Assembly (NCBI GenBank): GCA_964430935.1
Contig: CAYSHK010000023.1
Span: 1-39,793 of the forward strand
DNA from: Thermopetrobacter sp964430935
GTDB lineage: Bacteria; Pseudomonadota; Alphaproteobacteria; Rhizobiales; Aestuariivirgaceae
DNA: 39,793 nt
Direction of reading: 5' to 3'
Positions 1 through 6,993 of this stretch are shown piece by piece. The notes below the pieces were generated by a model, which saw only the letters and a program-made list of their open reading frames with translations, did no database searches and was not told where the DNA came from. The position numbers and the translations under genes are program-made. Position 1 is the stretch's first letter. Every line of letters begins with the position of its first letter.

Positions 1-64
1 TACCGACAGGACGGTAGAAAGGTATCCCCGCTTCCCCGGCGGCGCTGGCGGCGGTATCCGTCAT
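1..64 (-). CDS. norQ: NorQ/NirQ/CbbQ-type MoxR AAA+ ATPase, N-terminal fragment
   Basis: Only the first 21 codons are inside the window; the gene continues past the left edge. An ATG (bases 64-62, minus) is preceded by a purine-rich ribosome binding site (AAGGGGAAGG). The fragment ends in the residues IPFYRPVG, and a short leader followed by a FYRPVG-type segment just before the Walker A region is typical of the NorQ/NirQ/CbbQ family. Those ATPases work with a VWA partner (NorD) to assemble or activate nitric oxide reductase, which agrees with norCB lying 1.4 kb away on the same strand and an NnrR-like box upstream. The Walker motifs are outside the window, so the call rests on the N-terminus and on context. 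Confidence 0.55.
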   Translation of the reverse strand, partial: MTDTAASAAGEAGIPFYRPVG

Positions 65-152
65 GGTCCTTCCCCTTGGTGTGCGCAGTCGCCCCTTACC
101 CATTTTTCCGACTGCATGGCTCGGGCTTTACCAGATACCGCACGGCGGGTGT

Positions 153-166
153 TTGACCAAAGTCAT
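153..166 (-). promoter_or_regulatory. FNR/NnrR-like box upstream of norQ
   Basis: The sequence reads TTGAC, CAAA, GTCAT, nine of ten positions of the TTGAC-N4-GTCAA dyad. Its centre is at 159.5. A class II geometry (centre at -41.5) puts a leftward transcription start near 118, and the -10 hexamer for that start would be TAAAGC on the minus strand (130-125). This fits NO- or oxygen-responsive control of norQ by a Crp/FNR-family regulator such as NnrR, DNR or FnrL. The site also faces the PepSY gene, but lies about 260 bases from it. Confidence 0.55.
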
Positions 167-343
167 AATCCGTACAAAGACAGTGCAAATCCGCCACGCC
201 ACGCAACCTTTCTCGCGTCGCGGCAGGCATTTTCCTTGCCCTTCTCACCCTTAAATTGCACAATATGGATACCTCAACCTGACATTTTCCTGACGGAGCA
301 TGTCAGACGGAGGACACGTGCTCCTTCATATGCTGACGGCACA

Positions 344-362
344 TTCCGGATCACGTCCGGAA
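344..362. promoter_or_regulatory. Inverted repeat, possible operator of the PepSY/cytochrome b561 pair
   Basis: Perfect 7-base arms TTCCGGA and TCCGGAA are separated by 5 bases, 57 bases upstream of the PepSY start codon. Size and position suit an operator for a dimeric regulator. No regulator family is implied by the sequence itself, and I could not identify -35/-10 elements with confidence. Confidence 0.35.
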
Positions 363-418
363 CGTGAGCGTGAGTGATTTCAGAGCATGGAACGACCGAA
401 CACGATCAGGAGGAACAT

Positions 419-700
419 ATGAAGATGAAGGCAGCACTTGGCATTCCGGTTTTCGTGACCACCATCGCGGCGGCGGCCATTTCCGCCCAGGCGGCCATGG
501 TGTGCACCGATGCGCCCGTGGAGAAGTGGATGAGCCGCGACCAGGTCGCGAAGATGTTCACCGAACAGGGATACGACGTGCGCAAGGTGAAGCGCGAGGA
601 CGATTGTCTCGAGGTGTACGCGATCAAGGACGGCCGCAAGATGGAGATCTACATCGATCCCGTCACCGGCAAGATCGTCAAGACGAAGATCAAGAACTGA
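419..700 (+). CDS. Exported PepSY-domain protein
   Basis: A 93-residue protein. I chose ATG 419 over an in-frame ATG at 374 because AGGAGG lies 4 bases before it and it yields a clean signal peptide (basic MKMK, hydrophobic core, cleavage near SAQA-A, about residue 24). The mature part is a single PepSY module of the PF13670 type, recognisable from the ending DGRKMEIYIDPVTGKIVKTK. Two cysteines in the mature part could form a disulfide. PepSY domains occur in small periplasmic proteins encoded beside membrane b-type cytochromes; the biochemical role is not settled. The stop codon is one base from the start of the cytochrome b561 gene, so the two are almost certainly cotranscribed. Family assignment is fairly sure; the function is unknown. 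Confidence 0.8.
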   Translation: MKMKAALGIPVFVTTIAAAAISAQAAMVCTDAPVEKWMSRDQVAKMFTEQGYDVRKVKREDDCLEVYAIKDGRKMEIYIDPVTGKIVKTKIKN

Positions 701-701
701 C

Positions 702-1286
702 ATGGTGGATGGAGTGGAACACTCCGGGGGGGCCGGAAATGCCGTTTCCGGCGCCCCACGGACCGGCGGAGAGGAAACCGTCCGTGTCTGGGATCCGCTG
801 GTGCGCATCTTCCACTGGTCCCTCGTGGCGGGCATCGCACTCGCCTGGATCACGTCCGAGGGACTGGACAGGGCACATGAACTGATCGGTTATGGCGTGG
901 CCGCCCTCGTGGCGGTCCGTGTCGTTTGGGGATTCGTGGGCACGCGCCATGCCCGTTTCTCCCAGTTCGTGAAAGGCCCCCGCGCCACGCTGGAATATCT
1001 CGGACAGATGGCCCGCGGCAAGGCTCCGCGGTATCTTGGACACAACCCGGCAGGGGCGGCGATGATCGTCGCCCTGCTGACGACCATCTCCATCACGCTC
1101 GTGACGGGATGGATGATGACGCTGGACGCCTTCTGGGGCGTCGAATGGGTCGAGGAGCTGCACGAGGCGACGGCGATTTTCGTCCTCGTGCTCGTCGCAT
1201 TCCATGTCGCCGGCGTCATCCATGCCTCGGTGGTCCATCGGGAAAGTCTCGTGAAGGCCATGATCACCGGCCTGAAGCGCAAATGA
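702..1286 (+). CDS. Cytochrome b561-family integral membrane protein
   Basis: A 194-residue membrane protein with four predicted helices (about 33-50, 63-80, 120-140, 157-178). It matches the prokaryotic cytochrome b561 / Ni-Fe hydrogenase b-subunit family: the first helix opens with VRVWDPLVRIFHW (His38), and histidines at 59, 114 (GHNP), 154, 168 and 174 include the likely heme b ligands. Family members carry electrons between the quinone pool and periplasmic or membrane partners. It starts one base after the PepSY stop. The first 25 residues are a soluble Gly/Ala-rich leader; a start further in is possible, but none has a better ribosome binding site. Lying between norB and norQ, it may feed or drain electrons for denitrification; that is inference. 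Confidence 0.85.
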   Translation: MVDGVEHSGGAGNAVSGAPRTGGEETVRVWDPLVRIFHWSLVAGIALAWITSEGLDRAHELIGYGVAALVAVRVVWGFVGTRHARFSQFVKGPRATLEYLGQMARGKAPRYLGHNPAGAAMIVALLTTISITLVTGWMMTLDAFWGVEWVEELHEATAIFVLVLVAFHVAGVIHASVVHRESLVKAMITGLKRK

Positions 1287-1351
1287 CGCGAACGCCCTGC
1301 GGAGGCTGACCGCACAGCCCTCTCGTCCAGCGCAAAGGCCTTCCGCAGGCA

Positions 1352-1388
1352 AAGGGCCCGCCGCAACCGCGGCGGGCCCTTCCCTTTT
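1352..1388. terminator. Strong hairpin terminator between cytochrome b561 and norB
   Basis: A perfect 13-bp stem (1352-1364 with 1369-1381) closes an AACC loop and is followed on the plus strand by a pyrimidine-rich tail (CCCTTTTCC). The left side gives CCTTTGCC on the minus strand, so it may work in both directions for the convergent cytochrome b561 and norB genes. Confidence 0.8.
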
Positions 1389-1442
1389 CCGTGTTCCGTT
1401 CCGCCGGGGAGCTCCATCACCGGCGGAACGGCTATCGCATGA

Positions 1443-2801
1443 TCACTCGGCCGGCTGGGAGGCGATGACCTCCTGCTCGCGCGGCACGAAGATCGTGTAC
1501 AGGTAGAGGATCACGGCGATCAGAACCACGACGCCGGCACCCTCGCGCAGCAGGTAGAACATGCCGAGCTCATCCTGCACGTCCATGAAGTTCTCGCCAC
1601 GGACGCGCTGCAGATGCACCTGCACCGCACCGGCGAAGGTCAGCGCGAAGGTGATGAAGGCCATCGCGCCGCTCATCACCCAGAAGGACACCATGTTGAG
1701 CACCTGGTTGTAGGGCTCGCGACCCAGCAGCTTGGGCATGGCGTAGGTGATGAAGGCCAGGTTGATGCAGACGTAGGCGCCGAAGAAGGCCAGATGGCCG
1801 TGCGACATGGTTACCTGCGTGCCGTGCGTGTAGTAGTTGACCGGGGCCAGCGTGTGGAGGAAGCCCCAGATGCCGGCGCCGAAGAAGGCCAGCACGGCGC
1901 AGCCGAGGGCCCACAGCAGGGCGGCCTTGTTCGGATGGTTCCTCTGGCCCTTCCAGACCATGGTGAAGGCGAACAGCACCATGGCGAAGAACGGAACCAC
2001 CTCGAGCGTCGAGAAGATGGAGCCGATCCACTGCCAGTAGGCCGGCGTGCCGATCCAGTAGTAGTGGTGGCCGGTGCCCAGAATGCCGGTGAACAGCGAC
2101 AGGGCGGCCAGACCGTAGATCCACTTGTCCACCACCTCGCGGTCGACGCCGGTCAGCTTCAGCATCAGGAAGGCCAGGATGGCGGCGAGCACCAGCTCCC
2201 ACACGCCCTCGACCCACAGATGCACGATCCACCACCAGAACATCTTGTCCAGCGCCAGATTGTCCGGGTTGTAGAGGGCGAAGAGGAAGAAGATGGCTAT
2301 GCCCCACAGGCCAAGCAGCAGAACGTTGGCGATGGCCGTCTTGCGTCCCTTCAGCACCGTCATGGTGACGTTGTAGAGGAACATCAGCGCGGCGACCACG
2401 ATGCCGAGCTGGACCCAGAGCGGCTGCTCGATGAACTCGCGGCCCTGCTTGCCCAGCAGCCAGTTGCCGTTGAACAGGTCGAACAGATACGTGACCACCA
2501 CGCCGGCGGTGCCGAGCACCAGGATCGCCAGCTGTATGTAGGCGATGGTCGGGCTTTCGATCTCCCGTTCCGCCTCTTCGGGAATGATGTAGTAGGTGGC
2601 ACCGAAGAAGCCCACCAGCAGCCACACGATCAGCGAGTTGGTGTGCAGCATGCGCAGCGAGTTGAACGGGAAGATCTCAGCCAGGAAATTCGGATTCAGG
2701 TAGATGTAGCCAATGGTCACGCCCATCAGCACCTGAACCAGGAACAGCGCCATGGCCACTATGAAATAGGCCATGGCTATCTTCTGGGATTGGTACTTCA
2801 T
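1443..2801 (-). CDS. norB: Nitric oxide reductase subunit B (cNOR type)
   Basis: A 452-residue, 12-helix protein of the heme-copper oxidase superfamily that reduces 2 NO to N2O in the cytoplasmic membrane using electrons from NorC. The active-site residues match the cNOR pattern: low-spin heme b ligands His53 and His336 (second His of HGH), heme b3 ligand His334, FeB ligands His194, His245 and His246, and the glutamates of VEGVWE (Glu198, Glu202) plus Glu267. Its length is normal for a short cNOR NorB; there is no quinol-oxidising N-terminal extension, so it needs NorC. It lies 19 bases after norC in one operon controlled from the 3340-3353 box. It is followed not by norQ, as is common, but by a convergent gene pair. 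Confidence 0.98.
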   Translation of the reverse strand: MKYQSQKIAMAYFIVAMALFLVQVLMGVTIGYIYLNPNFLAEIFPFNSLRMLHTNSLIVWLLVGFFGATYYIIPEEAEREIESPTIAYIQLAILVLGTAGVVVTYLFDLFNGNWLLGKQGREFIEQPLWVQLGIVVAALMFLYNVTMTVLKGRKTAIANVLLLGLWGIAIFFLFALYNPDNLALDKMFWWWIVHLWVEGVWELVLAAILAFLMLKLTGVDREVVDKWIYGLAALSLFTGILGTGHHYYWIGTPAYWQWIGSIFSTLEVVPFFAMVLFAFTMVWKGQRNHPNKAALLWALGCAVLAFFGAGIWGFLHTLAPVNYYTHGTQVTMSHGHLAFFGAYVCINLAFITYAMPKLLGREPYNQVLNMVSFWVMSGAMAFITFALTFAGAVQVHLQRVRGENFMDVQDELGMFYLLREGAGVVVLIAVILYLYTIFVPREQEVIASQPAE

Positions 2802-2820
2802 GGTTGCTTTCTCCCCTCAA

Positions 2821-3264
2821 TCAACCGGCGATGTTCGGCGGCCAGTTCTGCGTGTTGATCTTGCTCGTCCACTCGAAGAAGTCGACGAGGTCGTTCAGCT
2901 GCTGATCCGTCAGATTGAACTGCGGCATCTGACGGCGGCCCTCCACGCCGGTGGGCATGGACTTGATCCAGGTGATGATGGCCTCGCGCGCGGCCTTCGG
3001 ATCGTTGTCGTTGTTTTCCATGTAGCGCTTCCACACGTTGCCCAGCTCGGGAGCGTAGTAGGCGCCCTCGCCGAGAATGGTGTGGCAGTTGATGCAGGCG
3101 TGCTGCTCCCACACCAGCTTTCCGCGGGCGACGGATTCGGTCACGGGCTGGGTCGACGTGTTCACGATGTAGCTGTAGCTGTGAGCAACAAGCCCGACGA
3201 ACACGACGAAGAAGAATATCGTGCCGCCGAAAAAGATGTTGCGGGCTGCGGATTTTGTTTGCAT
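2821..3264 (-). CDS. norC: Nitric oxide reductase subunit C, membrane-anchored cytochrome c
   Basis: A 147-residue protein with one N-terminal membrane anchor (about 10-28) and a periplasmic monoheme cytochrome c domain: CINCH at 57-61, and Met113 in RRQMPQF as the sixth ligand. It passes electrons from periplasmic donors (cytochrome c or a cupredoxin) to NorB. A good ribosome binding site (GAGGGG) precedes the ATG. It is the first gene of norCB, with a leader of about 40 bases counted from the start site implied by the FNR-type box. Confidence 0.97.
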   Translation of the reverse strand: MQTKSAARNIFFGGTIFFFVVFVGLVAHSYSYIVNTSTQPVTESVARGKLVWEQHACINCHTILGEGAYYAPELGNVWKRYMENNDNDPKAAREAIITWIKSMPTGVEGRRQMPQFNLTDQQLNDLVDFFEWTSKINTQNWPPNIAG

Positions 3265-3339
3265 GACCGCTCATCCCCTCATTTGTTCATGTGATACGGG
3301 CTGACATCTGACATTAAGAAGCCGTCAGGTTCCGACGCC

Positions 3340-3353
3340 TTGACAATTGTCAA
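3340..3353 (-). promoter_or_regulatory. Perfect FNR/NnrR box for norCB
   Basis: TTGACAATTGTCAA is a perfect palindrome. With its centre (3346.5) at -41.5, the norC start site falls near 3305, and the -10 hexamer is TTAATG on the minus strand (3317-3312). This is a class II FNR-type promoter, expected to respond to NO and low oxygen through NnrR/DNR/FnrL-type activators. Confidence 0.85.
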
Positions 3354-3542
3354 GATTTCCCCCTCCTTTTTCGGGACGTTTCGCCTCGCACCAGCCAAAG
3401 TATTGCCTTACCGCATCGCGGACGGCGGGGTTTGTAGTCAGTATGCAGACGGCAAAAACGTGACGCAGATCAAATTCCGGAATTCCCATAACATAGCGTT
3501 GTACTCGGGATTATTCTGCGTCATCTTGCCCCCCTTCCGTTC

Positions 3543-3556
3543 TTGATGAAAGTCAA
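3543..3556 (+). promoter_or_regulatory. FNR/NnrR box and -10 for nirS
   Basis: TTGAT, GAAA, GTCAA. With the centre (3549.5) at -41.5 the start site falls near 3591, and a -10-like hexamer TAGACT sits exactly at -12 to -7 (3579-3584). This leaves a nirS leader of about 32 bases. Confidence 0.85.
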
Positions 3557-3622
3557 ATGCGTTTTGTTGGCCCTTGTCTAGACTTCCCCGCGTCGACAAC
3601 CGTCAACTCCTAGAGGGACATC

Positions 3623-5260
3623 ATGAGGAAATTCACCGTAACTGCCTCCATTCTCGGGCTTGCGGCAGGCGCCGCCATGCTCGCGGGAAGCACCGGGGTG
3701 GCACTGGCCGAGGAGGTCAAGCTCACGCCGGAACAGTTCGAGAAGGCCAAGACGCTGTACTTCCAGCGCTGCGCCGGCTGCCACGGCGTGCTGCGCAAGG
3801 GCGCGACGGGCAAGAACCTCGAACCCAAGAACACGCGCAAGCTGGGCACGAAGAAGCTGGTGCGCATCATCACCGAGGGCACGGACGGCGGCATGAACCC
3901 GTTCTCGGACATCTTCTCCAAGGAGGAGATCGAGCTGCTGGCCAAGTACATCCAGCTCGAGCCGCCGAAGCCGCCGGAGATGAGCCTGGCCATGATGAAG
4001 AAGGCCACCAAGGTCCTCGTGGACCCGAAGGACTATCCGAAAAAGCCGCTGCATGACCGCAACTGGGAGAATTTCTTCCTGGTCATCGAGCGTGACGTCG
4101 GCAAGATCGCGGTGGTTGACGGCGACAAGTACGAGATCGTGGCGCACCTGCCCACCGGCTACGCGGTGCACGTGCTGAAGGCCACCGAGCACCACAAGTA
4201 CGAGAAGCCCGTCGGCGGCGTGCCCGGCCGCTTCTGGTACATCATGGGCCGCGACGGAAAGATGTCCAAGGTGGACCTCTTCCAGAAGCCCGAGAAGATG
4301 CTCGTCGCCTACACCAAGATCGGCTACGACGCGCGCGACGTGACGGTGTCCGGCGACGGCAAGTACGTGCTCGGCGGTTCCTACTGGCCGCCGCATTTCG
4401 TGATCGCCGACGCGGTGACCATGGAGCCGCTGAAGGTGGTCTCCACCCGCGGCGTGAACATCGACGGCAACTACGTGGAGGAGTCCCGCGTCGCCGCCGT
4501 GTACACGACGCCGAATCAGAGCTCCTTCCTGATCGCCGCGAAGGAGCTGGGCCAGATGTGGCAGGTCGGCTACAAGGACCTGAAGAACCTGAAGATCGTG
4601 CAGATGGATACCGCCAAGTATCTGCATGACGGTTTCTTCGATCCCACCGGCCGCTACTTCCAGATCGCGGCCAACGCCTCCAACAAGATGGTGGTGGTGG
4701 ACACCGAGGAGTGGAAGACCGAGGCCATCATTCCGGTCGGCAAGAAGCCGCATCCGGGTCCGGGCGCCAACTGGGTCGACGACAAGTGCGGTCCGGTGGG
4801 CGGCACGGTCTACCTCGGCGAAGGCAAGATCACCACGTGGGGCAACGATCCGAAGGGTCACCCCGATCAGGCGTGGAAGGTCTGCTACAACGTCACGCTG
4901 GACGGCCCGGGCGTGTTCATCCGCACGCACCCGAACAGCCCGTACGTGATCGCCGACCAGACCAAGTCGCCCGACGAGGAGGTCCGGCAGGCCATCCAGG
5001 TTCTCGACAAGAAGACCCGCAAGCTGCTCGATCCGATCGTCGTGACCGAGAAGGAAGGCTATGCGGCCGTGCACATCGAGTTCAACAAGGGTGGCACGGA
5101 ATTCTGGGTCTCCGTCTGGAACCGCAAGGATCCGAAGAAGCCGAACGGCGAGATCGTGATCTACGATGCCAAGACTCTCAAGGAGAAGAAGCGCATCAAG
5201 GGTCTGTACACGCCGACCGGCAAGTTCAACGTCTACAACCGTACCAACCACGTCACCTGA
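3623..5260 (+). CDS. nirS: Cytochrome cd1 nitrite reductase
   Basis: A 545-residue periplasmic enzyme that reduces nitrite to NO. A signal peptide ends at about residue 29 (VALA-EE). The cytochrome c domain carries CAGCH at 50-54, with Met91 (GGMNPF) a possible sixth ligand. The rest is the eight-bladed d1-heme propeller: His183 (GYAVHVL) is the likely proximal d1 ligand, and the segments KYLHDGFFD and KKPHPGPGANW carry the two active-site histidines. Length and motifs are full and intact. It is transcribed divergently from norCB from its own FNR-type promoter and closed by a terminator. No d1-heme synthesis genes (nirE, nirJ, nirD-type) lie in this window, so they must be elsewhere. Confidence 0.98.
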   Translation: MRKFTVTASILGLAAGAAMLAGSTGVALAEEVKLTPEQFEKAKTLYFQRCAGCHGVLRKGATGKNLEPKNTRKLGTKKLVRIITEGTDGGMNPFSDIFSKEEIELLAKYIQLEPPKPPEMSLAMMKKATKVLVDPKDYPKKPLHDRNWENFFLVIERDVGKIAVVDGDKYEIVAHLPTGYAVHVLKATEHHKYEKPVGGVPGRFWYIMGRDGKMSKVDLFQKPEKMLVAYTKIGYDARDVTVSGDGKYVLGGSYWPPHFVIADAVTMEPLKVVSTRGVNIDGNYVEESRVAAVYTTPNQSSFLIAAKELGQMWQVGYKDLKNLKIVQMDTAKYLHDGFFDPTGRYFQIAANASNKMVVVDTEEWKTEAIIPVGKKPHPGPGANWVDDKCGPVGGTVYLGEGKITTWGNDPKGHPDQAWKVCYNVTLDGPGVFIRTHPNSPYVIADQTKSPDEEVRQAIQVLDKKTRKLLDPIVVTEKEGYAAVHIEFNKGGTEFWVSVWNRKDPKKPNGEIVIYDAKTLKEKKRIKGLYTPTGKFNVYNRTNHVT

Positions 5261-5313
5261 CGCGGATGGTCGCGGTCGGAGACGTCCATGCCTGACCGTT
5301 GATTGACGAAACG

Positions 5314-5352
5314 GGGCGGCAATTCCGGATCGGGATTGCCGCCCTTCCCTTT
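5314..5352 (+). terminator. Terminator after nirS
   Basis: A stem of about 13 bp (5314-5326 with 5332-5344, one G-T pair) closes a 5-base loop and is followed by TTCCCTTT. It lies 54 bases after the nirS stop and ahead of the cupredoxin gene, so the cupredoxin is either read through or has its own promoter. Confidence 0.75.
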
Positions 5353-5418
5353 CGTGCTCCCTCCGGCTGTTGTATTCTCTCCGCCGCGACGGCAGATGGC
5401 AGAACGAGGAGGGAACAC

Positions 5419-5883
5419 ATGAAACGCACGGTGATCATCCTGGCATCCCTGATGGCGGCGACGGCCATGCCATCCGCGGCGGCACGGGCAGAATCCCCAC
5501 AGCCGCCGCAGATGACCGAAGAGAAGAAGCAGATCTGCGAAAAGGCGGAACAGCGCTACCGGAAAATCTACGGCCACGCGTCCTCGGACCTGCTGAAGGA
5601 CGGCATTCACGTGGTGAAGATGTACAAGTACACCTTCTGTCCGCCTCAGGTGACCATCAGGCAGGGAGAGAGCGTCCGCTGGGTGAACGTGGACAAACGG
5701 ACCTCGCATTCCGTCTGGTTCCGCGACGAGGGCAAGCCGGAATCGGACCGCATCTTCCCCGATCCGGAGGAAAAGGTGGAAATGAAGTTCGATCTTCCGC
5801 CCGGTGAATATCCCTATCTGTGCGGGCCGCACTGGCAGTCGGACGGCATGATCGGCAAGGTGATCGTCGAGCCCGGCAAGTGA
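5419..5883 (+). CDS. Exported type I copper protein (cupredoxin)
   Basis: A 154-residue protein. ATG 5419 is chosen because GAGGAGGGAAC precedes it and a signal peptide follows (KRT, hydrophobic stretch, ARA-E near residue 24). The mature protein has a helical segment of about 35 residues and then a plastocyanin/azurin-like fold with the copper ligands His97, Cys135, His138 and Met144 (LCGPHWQSDGM). The Cys-to-Met distance is nine residues, one more than in plastocyanin or pseudoazurin. Cys40 and Cys74 could form a disulfide. Blue copper proteins donate electrons to NirS and NorC in denitrifiers, so a role as electron shuttle for its neighbours is likely but inferred. No FNR-type box lies between it and nirS. 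Confidence 0.85.
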   Translation: MKRTVIILASLMAATAMPSAAARAESPQPPQMTEEKKQICEKAEQRYRKIYGHASSDLLKDGIHVVKMYKYTFCPPQVTIRQGESVRWVNVDKRTSHSVWFRDEGKPESDRIFPDPEEKVEMKFDLPPGEYPYLCGPHWQSDGMIGKVIVEPGK

Positions 5884-5912
5884 CGCCACGCCCGGTAACC
5901 CCGCTCCCTGCC

Positions 5913-5936
5913 GGAGCGCCCCGCGCGGGGCGTTCC
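5913..5936. terminator. Hairpin between convergent cupredoxin and cation transporter genes
   Basis: A 10-bp GC-rich stem (5913-5922 with 5927-5936, one G-T pair) around a GCGC loop lies 29 bases after the cupredoxin stop. It lacks a long T tract on either strand, so termination efficiency is uncertain. Confidence 0.55.
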
Positions 5937-5947
5937 TCCGGCGGGAC

Positions 5948-6907
5948 TCAGTGCGCCGGCCGTTCGCGGGCGGCGTACTCCTCCCAGGCGTCCTCCGCGG
6001 CATCGGCCGCGTCCTGCACTTCTATGAAGATCCGGCGGATGTCCGGATAGCGCGCGCGGATCGCCTCCTCCAGATCGTTGATGGCCTTCTCGATGTCGCC
6101 ACCGCGCATGTTGTCGTGCACATCCAGGGACAGCGCCAGAAGAATGTCGTGCGGCCCCATGTGCATGGTGCGCAGCTCGTTGATCGACTGGACGGCGGGC
6201 GACGCCATGGCCAGCTCCTCGACGCCCTCGACGACCTCCGGACTGGCCGCCTCCCCGATGATGAGCCCTTTCGTCTCCCGTGTCAGGAAGATGGCGACGC
6301 CGGCCAGAAGCAGGCCGATGGCCACGGAAGCGATGCCGTCCATGCGCGGCATGTCGAGAAACTCCGCGGCGAGCAGACCGCCAAGCGCGATCAGCAGACC
6401 GGCCATGGCCGCCATGTCCTCGAAAAGAACCACGAAGATCGCCGGATCCTTGCAGGTCCGCGCCGCGGACCAGAAGGAACGGCCGGAACGCACCTTGCCG
6501 AATTCCTTCCATGCCACGAAGAAGGAACCGCCCTCGAAAAGGATGGACAGGCCGAGCACCACGAAATTCACCCACGGACTCTCCACCGGCTCCGGATGGA
6601 TGATCTTGTGGATCCCTTCGTACATGGATACGCCGGCACCGACGGAAAAGATCAGCAGGGCGACGACGAACGCCCAGAAATAGATTTCGCGTCCATGGCC
6701 GAAGGGATGTTCCCTGTCCGCGGGGCGCGCGGCCCGCTTCATGCCGTACAGCAGCAGAACCTGGTTGCCGGAATCCACCACCGAGTGGATGGCCTCCGAA
6801 AGCATCGCCGAAGAGCCCGTGTAGAGCGATGCCGCGAACTTGGTAAGTGCAATCAGGGTGTTGCCGGCGAGCGCGGCGAGAATCACCCTCGTGGAACCGC
6901 TTGCCAT
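5948..6907 (-). CDS. Cation diffusion facilitator, ZnT9/SLC30A9-like
   Basis: A 319-residue inner-membrane transporter with about six helices followed by a cytoplasmic domain (about 220-300), expected to export Zn2+ or a similar divalent ion. Helix 2 has the usual HxxxD metal site (His41, Asp45 in SEAIHSVVD). Helix 5 reads FEDMAAMAG (Glu163, Asp164) in place of the usual HxxxD, and GAGVSMYEGIHKIIHPEP follows helix 3; both are marks of the SLC30A9-like branch rather than of FieF. Start: ATG 6907 opens directly into the conserved region; an upstream in-frame codon at 6979 would overlap the promoter of the divergent gene. The ribosome binding site is weak. Confidence 0.88.
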   Translation of the reverse strand: MASGSTRVILAALAGNTLIALTKFAASLYTGSSAMLSEAIHSVVDSGNQVLLLYGMKRAARPADREHPFGHGREIYFWAFVVALLIFSVGAGVSMYEGIHKIIHPEPVESPWVNFVVLGLSILFEGGSFFVAWKEFGKVRSGRSFWSAARTCKDPAIFVVLFEDMAAMAGLLIALGGLLAAEFLDMPRMDGIASVAIGLLLAGVAIFLTRETKGLIIGEAASPEVVEGVEELAMASPAVQSINELRTMHMGPHDILLALSLDVHDNMRGGDIEKAINDLEEAIRARYPDIRRIFIEVQDAADAAEDAWEEYAARERPAH

Positions 6908-6993
6908 GTCTGACGAATCCGTGATTTGCCCCGGGACGAACGAGAGGTGAATATAGGACCGGTTTCCGCTCCGATGCAAACGGGAAAGTGCAC

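Larger units (their letters stand above)
65..418. other. Intergenic region between norQ and the PepSY gene
   Basis: A 354-base divergent spacer with no gene that I can support. It holds an FNR/NnrR-like box at 153-166, several TGAC/GTCA half-sites at 280-306 (including CTGAC, 7 bases, GTCAG at 290-306), an inverted repeat at 344-362, and the AGGAGG ribosome binding site of the PepSY gene at 409-414. Short open frames here have no ribosome binding site and no protein-like composition. Confidence 0.6.
3265..3622. other. Divergent norC-nirS control region
   Basis: A 358-base AT-richer spacer with no gene. It holds one FNR/NnrR box for each direction (3340-3353 and 3543-3556, listed separately), a perfect 12-base palindrome AATTCCGGAATT at 3473-3484, and the nirS ribosome binding site (GAGGG near 3613). 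The rest shows no clear element. Confidence 0.8.

Noticed and set aside
374..418. ATG 374 as the start of the PepSY gene
   Set aside because: It would put 15 polar residues before the signal peptide, and AGGAGG serves ATG 419.
3578..5251. A 557-codon minus-strand open frame over nirS
   Set aside because: Antisense to nirS, with low-complexity Val/Leu/His/Asp composition and no motif.
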